A DNA stretch of 64,000 bases. Source: Aotearoamyces nothofagi (Eukaryota > Ascomycota > Leotiomycetes > Leotiales > Tympanidaceae). The position numbers and the translations under genes were made by a program. The notes beneath the pieces are model-generated. The model had not been told where the DNA came from, did no database searches, and saw only the letters and a program-made list of their open reading frames with translations. How positions within the stretch are numbered: the stretch's first letter is position 1; every line of letters begins with the position of its first letter. Shown here piece after piece: positions 36,001 through 46,148 of the stretch. Location: positions 620,001-684,000 of the forward strand of contig JADDTR010000014.1 in assembly GCA_015345905.1 (NCBI GenBank). Reading direction: 5' to 3'.

Positions 36001-36464
36001 ATGTCGTCCTCTGTACAAACGATGGCAGCACATTTCTTTTCCAGGTCGCTCTCGCTCTTCTGAAGCTCAATGAACACCAGCTATTGCAATGCTCATCGCC
36101 GGCAAGCATTTATACGTACATCAATCATCAAATGACGAACCACGCAATAAGTATCGATGGCCTAATTCATGCGTCTGAGGGGTTACGGAAAGTAGTGAAG
36201 CGGGAGGACGTCGAGGCTCGACGGACTAAGGCTATCGAAGCAGAGAATGACCTCGTGAGGCAGCGGGAAGCTCGGAACAATCTGCGCAGGGCGGAAAGAC
36301 TGGCGGCAATCAATGGCCATGCGGTAAACCCGGCGGAGCCGGAGGCTGTTTTGCCCTCAAGACGACCTGCTGGGCAAGTGGAGTTGGGCGAGCATGAATA
36401 TGGAGAAGCGGCTGTACGGACAACAATGCCTGTTGAAGAGGAAACAGCGTTGAGTCTTGGGTGA
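33057..36464 (+). CDS. TBC-domain Rab GTPase-activating protein
   Basis: A large Rab-GAP, single exon, 1135 residues from the ATG at MTTMDFRVFTG. The first half is Ser/Thr-rich and probably disordered, with a short coiled coil at about 195-255 (QIAEDLAQRDAQIAVLRRK). The TBC domain fills about 795-1015. It begins GGIPVAYRAKIWAECSG, and has the dual catalytic fingers: IKMDINRT, with Arg at about 849, and YCQGMN, with Gln at about 883. Later WDVVLCTNDGSTFLFQVALA is typical. A Glu/Arg-rich helix follows the domain. The layout resembles fungal Gyp-type proteins, but I cannot assign the target Rab. Use of the upstream in-frame ATG-like codons is less likely. Confidence 0.9.
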   Translation: MTTMDFRVFTGTDKGQQSFATSPDPIHILDFLYKPAFTEASLVACHTDAFATTIRRLYGGAMDLDTSHHLHRSASTQSTTSSRSQRSQTVRGKPRKYASYASSTTSSITPSDKSLTSFPSFSPESPRVLDAVLTTDGTANPPRKSSNPTSSTVDSLTTSSPLQIRRTALFDDAPLSTSDVPGALHHANDEHIERLIARNGAITLVRQIAEDLAQRDAQIAVLRRKAEVRERALRKIILECGLSNLDLETRLRSIEEGSKATDTSLTNNSRAAGLEHLINDAISESVDFGDHEPEGDATIRANDSRKSADLSIQDKGTLRGWKDYIWGSGTSKRSSRANSINDDTDTTSKAATAYYSKTGGRQTVLQNDLFRPPEVDGTRSSSRASSTQTGNLGQGRKVSLATMALKLVAGNASRDADNGVSGRGRANSSTDAFRGRTPSSVSARTSASAKSVLQSQGPKNIPTVRRMTAAGGGGLNGTVRAPPPDRWDTMGASPQNTASAGAENYGPVEMDAILPPDQQPPTLTYLYNNNGYNPEFLTDRFGFIYDQRRKKRQKEATETLQKTKRHSRVEMLSSARGGISPIADDMDTGGDDDSLDTRPDTPASADDRVEDGKPAKRWQDYLKIATFPTELLSHTPSGSIPALEVFQGDDGPKSPGITTEDRGFLPPAGTVVALPALSVVSDHATISKPAPATSVTALAKEDVEPVKLLLEQLGEVHDSLQRDKTVKWNDFLRKVRAERKREGDAARAAAGETKSQRAMTVMPEASLADGEMIGVSGLGNKGKVGRAKWNEFKTLVLGGIPVAYRAKIWAECSGAAALRVPGYYDELVANRGGQDDPTIVSQIKMDINRTLTDNIFFRRGPGVAKLNEVLLAYSRRNPEVGYCQGMNLITACLLLIMPTAEDAFWVLTSIIENILPQGYYDHSLLASRADQQVLRQYVAEILPRLSSHLDDLGIELEALTFQWFLSVFTDCLSAEALFRVWDVVLCTNDGSTFLFQVALALLKLNEHQLLQCSSPASIYTYINHQMTNHAISIDGLIHASEGLRKVVKREDVEARRTKAIEAENDLVRQREARNNLRRAERLAAINGHAVNPAEPEAVLPSRRPAGQVELGEHEYGEAAVRTTMPVEEETALSLG

Positions 36465-37222
36465 TGAACTATAAGTGTATTTGAACGAGTTTGGGAGACG
36501 TGATACCCCTTTGTAGCATTCTAAATGTAAAGATGAATCTGAATTGGATGATTCAACATGAATTTGTGCATGACTTTGTATCTCCCGTCTTCCAATTGCT
36601 TTATACGCTGATAATAAGCAACGGTCTTGGTACCAGCATGGCCTATAGGATCCCTATGACGTGCGCTCCTGTACGGGTCTCGTGACATGGGAGGCCGCCA
36701 TCTCGTAGAGTCGTAGCAGCAGCTGGAGCTCCCGGCCTCCATCTCAGTGAGCTGAGGGCTGCACGCTCTTCGTCCCCTACGTACCCCCCCCCTCGCACCC
36801 CTCGTGATCCATCCCCAGCCGCAGACCAGACGCGTGTTCAGGTATTGGCAATCAAGATCCTGCATGTGACCGTCGGGCCGGAGGTAAGATGGAGAGAGTA
36901 CGGAGGCGGCTCCGCCAGAAACCGAGAGATGGATTGGGACGGGAGGAGTGACAGGATGGAGGAGAGGATAGAGGAGGGAAGGAGAGATTGACTGCTTGTG
37001 GTCATGGGAGGCTTGTTGCTGTGGTATATGATGGTCCTAGATACGGATATATATGGCAAGGCACCGCTGGGGCTACACTACATGGCTGCAGGACGAAAAC
37101 CAAGACTGTACCGGTACACCACGGCGGCGTATACACGTGGAGGATATCTGATACGACATGCCAAAAAGCGTACTACTCTCTTCTTCTTGTTTTAGTATCT
37201 GTCTCTGTTCTGTGCCCTTTTC

Positions 37223-37246
37223 CTCTCTCTCTCTCTCTCTCTCTCT
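37223..37246. repeat. (CT)12 microsatellite
   Basis: Twelve uninterrupted CT dinucleotides in a G+C-rich spacer. Confidence 0.95.
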
Positions 37247-37270
37247 ACCTAGTAAAGGCATCCAGGAAGG

Positions 37271-37296
37271 GCGTAAAGCGTAAAGCGTAAAGCGTA
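37271..37296. repeat. GCGTAAA tandem array
   Basis: Three exact 7-bp copies of GCGTAAA plus a partial fourth. Confidence 0.95.
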
Positions 37297-37700
37297 TCCA
37301 TATTTATACATACCCCAAGAGCCTATCTCGGGCTCAGCAGTGGCCGTGGCCGAGGAGACCAGAATCCGTACAATACGTCATGGACATCTTATCGATCCGT
37401 CAACCCCAGGGAAGACTAGCAGCAGCCTCTCGACCGAGCAGCGGATCAGATGGCACAGTGCCGACTCCAGATATCGAGACGGGATATCGCGCCGGCGGCT
37501 GCGGAGAGCGGAGAGCGGAGAGCGGGACTCGAGAGGTGCAGAGCAGACTGGTCGGCTGTTCTGGAAGGCGGTTGGTATAGCAACGGGCTGACGAGTCGCG
37601 GCCGTCCCGGGACAGTCGAGAGGGGGTCTGAGGGGAGAGCGTACTGTATTCTGTGTGTTCGCCGCCTCTGACTTTTGTCCTGGTCTGGACTGTATACTGT

Positions 37701-37717
37701 ACGATACGATACGATAC
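37701..37717. repeat. ACGAT tandem array
   Basis: Three copies of ACGAT plus AC, directly after a GTATACTGT run. Confidence 0.9.
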
Positions 37718-38536
37718 ATGGCGTGCACGGTGGATTCACCACGGCTTATCAGCTATCGATACGAGCCCAAGTACTTTGCATTGTACGCACAGTACGCGTA
37801 CTCGAGCTCTATCTTTCTTTGCAGTACGCGTACTCGACTTCGTTCCATCATCCTCGGGCCTAGACCCGAGGCGCCACCGCAGCGACGCAGCTCGACCCCG
37901 CGGCCACAAACCATCTCGACCCGGATGGAGAGTCGGATATACAGTAATCGACATACCACACCGCTGCGCAGAGAACAGCTGGCCCGCCTGTCTGTCTGTC
38001 TGGACTGGACGTACACGTATCCCCCGGCGTCTCCATGGATCCGACACGCCGTACCGTACGCGATCGATCCCCCCCCCCAGCCATTCCCGCGCCAAGCCGC
38101 GACCCTGAGCCCCGTGGCACGCCCCAGCCACGCAACCATAAAGCGCCACGTCCGCTTCCAAAAACCGCAAACGCGGATTCTGCGTCGCGGGGCCGGCTCC
38201 AAAGCAACGTGCCTCGTGCAGCCACGCAGCCGGGCAATCAGGCCAGCAGAGGAGGGAAGCAAAGCAGCGACAGAACAGGGAAAATGGCTCGCGCCAGCTC
38301 CTGGCCGGCGTCAACAGTGCCGGCTGGGGGGCGCGTCTGTTTTTTTCCCTTAAAATCCCGGTGGCTGCTTGGCGTCTAGCGCGGGCTGGGGAATGCTCGG
38401 GTCGCGCGGGAGAGGGGGCGAGGGCGCTGACGAAGTGCCGTGCAGCGCCGCAAATGGGCGCGGCGGCGCTAGAACACACACCGCAGAGCCGTGCCATGCC
38501 ATCTTCATCCACCCTCATCCATCCCATCACATTCCG

Positions 38537-38572
38537 CCCATTCCACCCATTCCACCCATTCCACCCGTTCCC
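38537..38572. repeat. CCCATTCCA minisatellite
   Basis: Three exact 9-bp copies and one variant fourth, upstream of the Ser-rich gene. Confidence 0.93.
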
Positions 38573-38860
38573 TTTCCCGCCCCATCGAGCCTCTTCTGCC
38601 CTTCTGCCCTTCTGGCCTGCGCTGGGCGCGGAGGCGGGGGGAGTCGTCATGGGCTGGCTGCCCGCCGCTTTGGGACCCGCCGGGCCTGCGTGAAGGGCCT
38701 GGAATGGATGGCGAGGTAAGGTATATCTAGACTCCCACGGCCTGCTTTCTGTTTGACGCTCTTCCTTCCTTTGCCTGTTTGCCCTGTGCTCCTTTCTGTA
38801 CACCTGCTCCCCAGCCGTTCTTGGAAGAACAATATATACTCCCGTTACGTCTCAGATCCG

Positions 38861-39364
38861 ATGGCCGAACGACAAGCCATGTCGTCCTCGCCGTCGTCCC
38901 CCTCGCCCCGCTCCTCGCGCTTCATCGAAGGCGAGACGCTCACGCACGCGCCGTCGGCCTCCAACACGCACTTCTTCGACATCCTCTCCGAGCACGACTC
39001 CAACGAGTCCAGGCGCCGCCTCCGGCACAACTCCAGCTCCTCCCTCGGCTCCCGCATCTCGTTCGGCATCTCGCGCCCGCGCGCCGGCCACAAGCACTCC
39101 GCCTCGACCCACTCGGCCTGGAGTGCCGTGTCGGCAAAGTCCTCGTCGTCGTCGCTGCACATCCCGCCTTGCAGCCCCGGCGCGCGCAACTTCTCGCCGC
39201 CTGTGCCGCTTGATGCCGTCGTCTCGGCGTATAGGAAGAGCGCGGACGACGAGCGCGTGGTGCCGAAGGAGAAGAACGCCGGTGGCAAGATCATCGGCCG
39301 TATTAGAGCCTTGACCATGGGCAGCGGCGTAGAGAGGAAGCTGCAGTTGAGCAAAGCGGGTTGA
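38861..39364 (+). CDS. Ser-rich uncharacterised protein with high G+C third positions
   Basis: Not recognised. The frame from the ATG at MAERQAMSSS gives 167 residues. It is Ser-rich with a basic, probably disordered body and a C-terminal part (KIIGRIRALTMGSGVERKLQ) that may fold as a helix. Codon use is strikingly G/C-ending, unlike its neighbours, which argues that the frame is translated. A possible second exon exists: a 63-nt GT-AG intron from 39360 would join the frame to an open stretch at 39423-39589, with a weak donor (GTTGAA), adding about 55 residues rich in Pro, Arg and Ser. Which form is real is open. It might be a short version of fungal Ser-rich signalling or polarity proteins; no domain shows this. 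Confidence 0.55.
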   Translation: MAERQAMSSSPSSPSPRSSRFIEGETLTHAPSASNTHFFDILSEHDSNESRRRLRHNSSSSLGSRISFGISRPRAGHKHSASTHSAWSAVSAKSSSSSLHIPPCSPGARNFSPPVPLDAVVSAYRKSADDERVVPKEKNAGGKIIGRIRALTMGSGVERKLQLSKAG

Positions 39365-39941
39365 AAGAGAAGGAGCAGGGGACATTGAAACACACTTCTT
39401 CGTTGCTTGCGTGCGATTGCAGCGGCAGCAACACCGCCCAGGTCGAATGAAGGCTTGCAGGATCCGCTGCACACGTTACGGCCGCACGCCAAGCCGAACT
39501 CCACGAGTAGCCCGCGTCAGAAGGGCAGAGAGCACAGCGGCAGAGATCGTTGTCACATGGGCAAGGAGAAGCACCGGGCTGGGCTATAACAGGCCCATAC
39601 ATCCCTGCTATTAAAGGAGATGTATGGGTATGGGTAGCCACGGACGGAAGAGCATTAATAAATATTTATAGACTCAAAAGATTCAGAGTAACTACGAATA
39701 TTAGATTCTGCAGCTGTACATTGCATTCTATTCATCTATCTCTGAAACGTGAATGCATTTAAATATCGCTCGTTCACGTGACTAATATCACCTCCATCTC
39801 GTGCCTGCCGTTGTTCATCTATCGCTCATGATTCCCACAGTTTCTTTGTTGTCCTCTAATGCGCGAACCGGAAGTCAAGTCTATTTGACGAGGTTAGTAC
39901 TGCGATAGTGATTGAGCGGGACCCTGATATTAGGTATTTGC
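39365..39941. other. spacer after the Ser-rich gene
   Basis: The first 225 bases may be a second exon of the preceding gene (see there). The remainder is A+T-rich with no feature, and includes the 3' ends of both convergent genes. Confidence 0.4.
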
Positions 39942-41906
39942 TTACCTTTTATTTCCCTTATCGGTGGTATTGGCAAGATACAAATCCCTCTCCACTTGCG
40001 TCATAGAGTTCCACGTCTTTTCTCGCCTCGAGTTGCGCTGCATGTAGTACCATTTGGCGAAGATAATGAAACAGATGTTCCATGCGATGACGCCAAGTAA
40101 AATCTTATTTCCTTTTCTGTATGAAGGCTTGTCGGAATCGACATAGATCTGAGACTGAGGTCAGCGACTTTGATGGTCATGATTCCATACGGGCATGCTT
40201 ACGTTTGATGAGATGATAGAACTGGCTTGCACACACATATTGTATATCGCAGAGCCAACAGTCCTTGTTCTCACAGATCCGGCATTGCGACTCGTAATAG
40301 CGACTGGGATACATTAGTATGTTGAGGTTAATTGACTGATGGATAAACGCACCGATAATAGCATGAACATATGGATAGCCAACCAGCATGATGCTGAGTA
40401 CGTATTTTCCCCACGCATTTGCGGAAGTTGGAAGAACCTCCAAGGCGACCAAAATTGGCAGCATGTATATTTGGCTAACTAGGATGATCAGGAATCTATT
40501 ATTGATTTTCTCCGAAACCCAAGTCCAGAAGATTAGTTGAATGAGGAAAAGGACGTAGGCAGGAATCGTTAGCAAGTTCGTTTCGAAGGTGTTCCACCCA
40601 AGTCCTTTAAGAATCAAGGTCAGATAGGCTGAGATGGGTGTAGCCGGAATAGTCCATGTCAATCCAAGAAGATATATCGGCCACATGTCGTAGTCCCTCA
40701 AGGCCTCCCATATCAAGCTCGGTGTCAAGCCTTGACGATTGTGCATACCGCCCTTGAACGCATTAGTATATGTGAATGAACTCAAATGAGTATAGTGATG
40801 GTGCCTACCTTTCCTGGATCATCCCGTAAGACCCGATTAACCATTATGATTTCCTCCCGCTCACTGAACCAGCCATCCTTCCCTCGGAACTTGCTAGCGG
40901 TTTGTGTGGGGGAAGGAGGCAAATAGAAGAATGATAGTATTCCAACCAGACCAGTCAAACCGCCCTCAATGGCGAATAGCCATCGCCATCCTGCCCATCC
41001 CGTTTTGGAGCGGAGATGAAGAATGCCAAATGCTAGGAACGCCGACACAATAGTGGTAGTTATATAAGATCCCCAGAAGAAGCTCAAACGGATGGGCAGT
41101 TCCTTGCTCTTGTAGAAGTAACTCAGATATAAGATTACATCCGGGATAAAACCACCTTCGATCAACCCTAGAAGAGCGCGGGTAGCGTAGAATGTAGACT
41201 TGCCTGTGAGTTTGCACTGACAAATTGCAACGATGCTCCAGCATACCATCTGAACTGGGATCCAGTTGTCTGGGCCAAGTCTTTTGGATATTAATTGCGA
41301 TGGCAACTCTGCACACAGGAAGCACAAGTAGAATATCGTCATCCCGTAGTTATAATTGTTTGTCGTGAGGCCAAGGTCGTCCAGCATGCCATCAGAAAGT
41401 GCTTGCGAGATGTTTCCTCGATCCAATTGAAGTGCAAAGAACATGAGGCAGGTCCAAGCACAGATCTTCCAGTCAATCTAGCAGGGTGTCAGCACATGTT
41501 TTCTTCTTCGTTGATCGATATCAATGATCATGAAACTAGCTAAGTATTTGACAGCAGTCTAGATGTGACATACCCGTCTGATCAATCTCTTTTCTTCAGC
41601 TTCGGTCCATTCAGCATAAGGGTCCCATCGATGACGCCCTTCATACTCAGGTATTGGTTCATAGAATTTAGTCAACCCGCCATCAGCGTATGTTGCGCTT
41701 GGGCCTTGTCTTACGACCCCAATCGCCTTGTCATCAGCACTGCCTGACTCGGCAATAGAAATAGTGTTATCTCGAGGATGAGCATAATGGGGAATATGAA
41801 CGGGTCTATCGATCTGGCCTCGCGCCTTTCGTAGGAAGCGTTGGAGGCGAGTCGAGGAAGCAGCAGGGCTAACTAATGGAGGGATCGGCGGAGGCACATC
41901 CGTCAT
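39942..41906 (-). CDS. Dal5-type (anion:cation symporter family) major facilitator transporter
   Basis: A plasma-membrane permease of the Dal5/allantoate family, which moves organic anions such as allantoate, nicotinate, pantothenate or dipeptides with protons; the substrate here is not shown. Five exons: 41906-41574, 41477-40809, 40752-40353, 40303-40203 and 40148-39942, giving 569 residues. A long hydrophilic N-terminus (about 110 residues) ends in WTEAEEKRLIRR before helix 1, then IDWKICAWTCLMFFALQLDR, where LDRGN is the family's helix-1 signature. RALLGLIEGGFIPDVILYLSY is also typical. The second half has SRNAGSVRTRTVGSAIYNM, restored across intron 3, and ends with WNSMTQVER. All introns follow GT-AG. 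Confidence 0.92.
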
Positions 41907-43644
41907 ATTGGTGGATGATCTTAAGCAAGAGCTGTGATGCTTTAAGGAAGTTGAAGCTAATTGACAATGGCAGGATTAGGATCCGACTTCGGGGGTAGAG
42001 AGAGGTTTATATACCTACCTGCCGCCACAGCTGAAGGAAAACAAGGTAGAAAGATGGTACAATAGTTGCGAGAAACCCATGCCACATAGACACCGGGGCT
42101 TGACGGCAGTCAACGGCCGGAGGCTTGCTTGTAGAGTACATGGCACTGCATAGTACGTACTACCCCCCCTGGGTTTATCTTGTATCATTTGGTAGCGATC
42201 CCATGAGATTTTACAAGATCATTCAGGGGGGAGAGGATAGCAGACAAACCTTCCATACAGAAATGACATGAGAGCCCCACGTTGCAGGATGCATGCCGGT
42301 GGATTGGTGACGATTGCGCCATGGGAGATCATGTTGATACAATCAGACGTGCATTGCCAGTGTCCGGGAGACGTCGCTAGGCTTCGTCGACGGACTTCCT
42401 CGGCAGGACTGTATTGCACTGTACTGTACAGTAGTACTGTACAGTACCGGCAAGCTCGAGATTGTCGGGTAGTTCGTACGTACCTTCCCATCTACCTTCG
42501 GGTCCTCTAGCCTATGCTTGCGTCGGCAGTTACAACACGCATCACCATAACCGGCCAAGAGCACCGAGGCAGAATTGACCAAACCAAAGGGCACATCGTG
42601 GCGAGGGCGGGGCCTTGGGCTTCAGTGAGGTTTTCTTATCAATGATGTGATATCCATGGATGCTCGCCTCATTGCGTCGCCAAGCGCAAACGCAACATCC
42701 AAAAGCCGACCGCTATTGGTCCCTAACCTGGGGCACCGTGCGGCTCAAATCCCCGAGGAGACGGAATAATGAGAAATTGGGAAAAACATACCAATTGCAC
42801 CCTTCTCTTCCATTGGGCCTCTCCGTGAGTGTCGCTGCTCAAAGCCACGCTGCAAAGCCGTTCTACATCGCCTCAAATGGGCTCTGTACGCCTCTGTGTA
42901 CACAGTTCAGGGGCTGATTCGGAGTGTATCCGCAAGCCGAGCTTTTGCACGGAAAACCTCACCTATGAACCGCGTCACGGTACTACCGGGCGTGGATCCT
43001 GATCCAGCACTTCCTCATCTAGCTATCGTAGTCCTCTCCGCGCCCAGAACTTGAATAATTCTAGAAACATGACTCTTGATGTTTGATAATCTCTAACCTT
43101 TTGCATTGTTGAGCAATGGTGAAAGTGAAAGTTGAGCTTACGCTGCAGGCAAACTTGTGGATCTAGTGCTCTACTTATTCGTATACTCGCTGTAGAGGTA
43201 GTGCCGGCATTGCACCTTTCTATTGCCTGCCGGTAAAGTGCCCGTAAATAGACTATGAACCGTGAAGTCGAGCTTGTGTCTCTAGCGTTCCGTGAGAAAG
43301 CTGCTTCGTGAATCGTGATATCAGTCCACCGGGGCGGCGCGGCTACGGCCATTTTGAAGGTCGGTGTTCTCGAGAAGTGTCATATAACGACATCTTATAG
43401 ATAGATTCCGTAGCACAAGCAATCATGAAGCAGAATGGCGAGATTGACTTTATACGTAGCAGACTTGGAAGCAGCGAGCTAATGTGCGTAGCGGTAGTCC
43501 TAAAACCAGTACGTGCCGTCATATCATCCTCCTCCGCAATTGCAGAATAATATCCCGTGTTTAGGCGCCTATCAGGCGCGTCTCGCAGAAAACACGCGTG
43601 CCCCTCCAACAATCAATCAACTTAACCACCAGAACATCTCTAGC
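41907..43644. other. long spacer between a transporter and DAD1, with GTAC palindromes
   Basis: No gene is supported. The part from 42.1 to 42.9 kb is G+C-richer and holds a duplicated palindrome (listed separately). The transporter promoter lies at the left end and the DAD1 promoter at the right end. Minus-strand frames at 43023-43612 have no family match. Confidence 0.45.
42421..42447. repeat. duplicated 13-bp palindromic GTAC motif
   Basis: Two direct copies of GTACTGTACAGTA lie back to back; each contains the perfect palindrome TACTGTACAGTA. The whole 27-bp block is close to palindromic and could form a hairpin or bind a symmetric protein. A shorter related run (GTACAGTACAGTAC) occurs at 5091-5104. 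Confidence 0.85.
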
Positions 43645-44091
43645 ATGTCTTCATCGACCTCGAGGCCACCAGTGGGCGTGTCTACAAATGCCGTTCCTGA
43701 GAGACCATACTTCGAAACCCAACGCGCTGCACTAGTTGGAGAAATAGCAGCCGTATGTCCCATCGCTTCCAAATATACGATTTCACAAGCTGATCGCTTC
43801 TTTCGGAGAATAGAGCCTCGAGCATGTGCTGCAGAATATTAACAAGTTGAATCGGTCACTTGAAGGGGTTATTGCTGTATGTATTCCATCCTCTATCAAC
43901 TTTAACGAACCCCGCGCTAATTCGCCCGCATACAGGTCGGAAATGAATTCAGTTCAGTCGAGGCACTGTGGTCACAATTTGAGGGCGTGATGGCCAAAGA
44001 CCCAGATGCTGAAGGTGACCAACAAAAGAATGAAGATGAAGAAAGGAGGGAGCATGGTGGCTCGAGTTCCGAAGACGGAGGACGGCAATAA
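43645..44091 (+). CDS. DAD1: DASH complex subunit Dad1
   Basis: A small subunit of the fungal DASH/Dam1 ring, which couples kinetochores to microtubule ends. Exons 43645-43752, 43814-43876 and 43936-44091 give 108 residues. Splicing gives the conserved helix: [15 protein letters not shown], then [20 protein letters not shown], then [17 protein letters not shown]. The C-terminal third is acidic and low-complexity and ends SSSEDGGRQ. Exon 2 is only 63 nt and contains no methionine, so it is easily missed. Introns are 59-61 nt with GTATGT donors. It converges on RHO4. Confidence 0.94.
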
Positions 44092-44476
44092 TACTGATGC
44101 GTTCACGACAATTATGAGGCGTTTGGATGTCCTATTATCACGACGGTCACATGCAGGTAGGGCCAACTAAGCTGAATCCATATATATCATTTGATTCAAT
44201 GTACACGTAAGAAAAAGTCATGATCCTTAGAGAATACCTCTTAAAAGTACACCGCTCGAATCCCTAATACCGACGAGAATGAACAAAGGAAAGCCATGTG
44301 TAAGTAAATGAGCAAGCCGGAGAACTGCTCGAAGCAAGAAGGTGCACCCTCATTGTGCAGATCCCGCTCTATCCCAAACAGGAGAATCACTCCCAAGTAT
44401 GCATCCGTATCGTATTTCCATCATTTCAAATCCATATCGTAGGTCGTCATTACATCTGCAATCCAAACCTCAATTT
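44092..44476. other. convergent spacer between DAD1 and RHO4
   Basis: 385 bp between stop codons, holding the 3' ends of both transcripts. Nothing else is seen. Confidence 0.45.
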
Positions 44477-45440
44477 CTACAAGATTCTGCAGTTGCGCTT
44501 CTTCCTCTTCACTATACCAGTGCTTTGGTTATTGTTGTTATTGTTGTTATTGTTGTTCTTGTTGCTGTAGCTTGACGATTTTACTGGCTGTACGTTGCTC
44601 CGGTCATTTGCGACGACTGTGCGGATGGCTTGCTCGAAGATCTCATCAACACCGCTCATTTCTTTGCTACTGCATTCCATATAACGCGCCCCCATCTTTT
44701 GCGCTACAGCCTGGCCTTGCTCTTGGGTTACTGGAGTAAGTCCCTGGGTTTTGAGCAGGTCGATGCAGGTTCGCTTGTTTCGAAGGTCAGACTTTAGCCC
44801 CACGAGTACAAGAGGTGTGTAGGGACAGAAGTGAAGAACTTCAGGGTACCACTGATCATACTTAGTTACTATCAGATACATAGGTGAGAATGCCTTACCT
44901 TGTCCATGACATTTTCAAGAGAGTTTGGGCAGTCAATAGCGAAGCAGACGAACAGAAGGTCTGTCTCGGGGTATGAAAGAGGGCGTAGACGATCGTACTC
45001 TTCCTGCCCAGCAGTATCCCAGAGAGCTAATTCTACTGTCTTTCCGGATGGTTGATGTGTAGGATATGTGATGTAGTTCTCGAAGACGGTTGGGACGTAT
45101 TTCTAGCTGTCAGTTAATATGGGCGCCATCTCATAAATGGCAGACGGCTTACCTCTGGGAAATAACCCTGACTGTAGCTGATAAGGAGACATGTTTTACC
45201 GCATCCTCCATCCCCAACTACTACGATCTTCTTCGAATACGCTGGTCCCTCGGTGACGTGAGTAGCTGCAGACTCTCGACCCGTTGAATTCGAGCTCATC
45301 ATTGTGCTAATTGTGCCCTCGCTAGACCTGGCACTCTGGTCCCGACGAGTAGACCTTCTTTGGTGTCTGCTATCGTAAGTCTCTGATGTGCTTGATGGTT
45401 GGTTGTAGGCGTAGCCATTTTGGTGGTATGTCGCCGACAT
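44477..45440 (-). CDS. RHO4: Rho-family GTPase Rho4
   Basis: A small GTPase that acts in septum formation and polarity in filamentous fungi. Exons 45440-45153, 45102-44899 and 44851-44477 give 288 residues. The 70-residue N-terminal Ser/Thr/Arg-rich extension is a Rho4 trait. The G domain shows the P-loop GDGGCGKT at 76-83, switch [10 protein letters not shown], and switch [15 protein letters not shown] at 125-137. [10 protein letters not shown] replaces the usual TKxD, as in other Rho4 proteins, and [15 protein letters not shown] follows. The tail has a ten-residue Asn run, a basic KRKKR patch and a C-terminal CRIL box for geranylgeranylation. It is divergent from LCB3. Confidence 0.95.
44529..44568. 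repeat. trinucleotide tract coding poly-Asn in RHO4
   Basis: GTT/ATT-type triplets on the plus strand, read as AAC/AAT codons on the minus strand; they encode the Asn run before the CAAX tail of Rho4. Confidence 0.9.
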
Positions 45441-46148
45441 ATTTCTAGTTGCCGCTCGAAGGCCGAGCTTGACGGTTCGAATGTAGTATTAGAAATTGTA
45501 GTACTGATACTAATTATGCAAAAGACGTGGGCATGTAATAGTGGCTATTATCTGGAATGTGGATTTGGTCCAGATGATGGGAAATAGGACATATCAGACG
45601 TAGTAGTGGTCCTCAGGTGGGAAAGAGGGACTCTGTAAACAGTTGGGTGTGTTGACACGGCAACTAACGATAATGAGCAACGGACCACCTCGCCTAATCG
45701 GGTGAGTTCTTCGCTTACGCACCACGGGCCTCAACGCACCACCCACGCACCACGCCCTCGATGTTTCAGCCTACCTGGTCACGAGTTAAGGCAGCAAGGC
45801 ATGTACATAGAGAGAGGCCTTACCAAGAATCTTAGTGTGTGCTCGTGAGGGGTGTTTCGTTCGTTCCCTACAATCAATTTGAATGACTCATCATATCGTG
45901 AGGTTGTATGATACGATGTACCTGTATTTTCTTTTCAATTGACTTTGGTATTATTCTATATCAGTAGGTGTGGTGGTGCTGCCTGACCGAGAACCTCGGA
46001 CCGTGAATGAATGGCACGTTTAAGCTTATTTCATAGTGCCTCCTGAACGAAAACGATCATGATTTTTCAGTCGACACTCATGACAGGAGCCTTCGACATC
46101 TGAAACCATCAAACGCCCACACCAAAGCTTGATGCGCCGAATGCATCG
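45441..46148. promoter_or_regulatory. divergent promoter region, RHO4/LCB3
   Basis: 708 bp between divergent starts. No clear TATA box is seen by eye. An in-frame stop a short way upstream of the chosen LCB3 start limits its extension. Confidence 0.4.

Larger units (their letters stand above)
36465..38860. other. long G+C-rich spacer with simple repeats
   Basis: No gene is supported. Many overlapping long frames on both strands (for example minus 37736-38803) result from high G+C and lack stops by composition; none has a domain and they contradict each other. The stretch contains a CT repeat, a GCGTAAA heptamer array, an ACGAT array and a 9-bp CCCATTCCA array, plus GTAC/CGTACG-rich runs at 37.68-37.85 kb. 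It probably holds the promoter and leader of the Ser-rich gene that follows. Confidence 0.5.

Noticed and set aside
37655-38803. Several overlapping long frames on both strands (up to 355 codons)
   Set aside because: They conflict with each other, are Arg/Pro/Ser/Ala-rich by composition and have no domain; high G+C explains the lack of stops.
42000-43600. Possible transposon ends around the GTAC palindrome
   Set aside because: No transposase frame, no paired terminal repeats and no target-site duplication were seen.
45470-45490. GGTTCGAATG resembling a tRNA B box
   Set aside because: No cloverleaf can be drawn around it; it lies in the RHO4 promoter.
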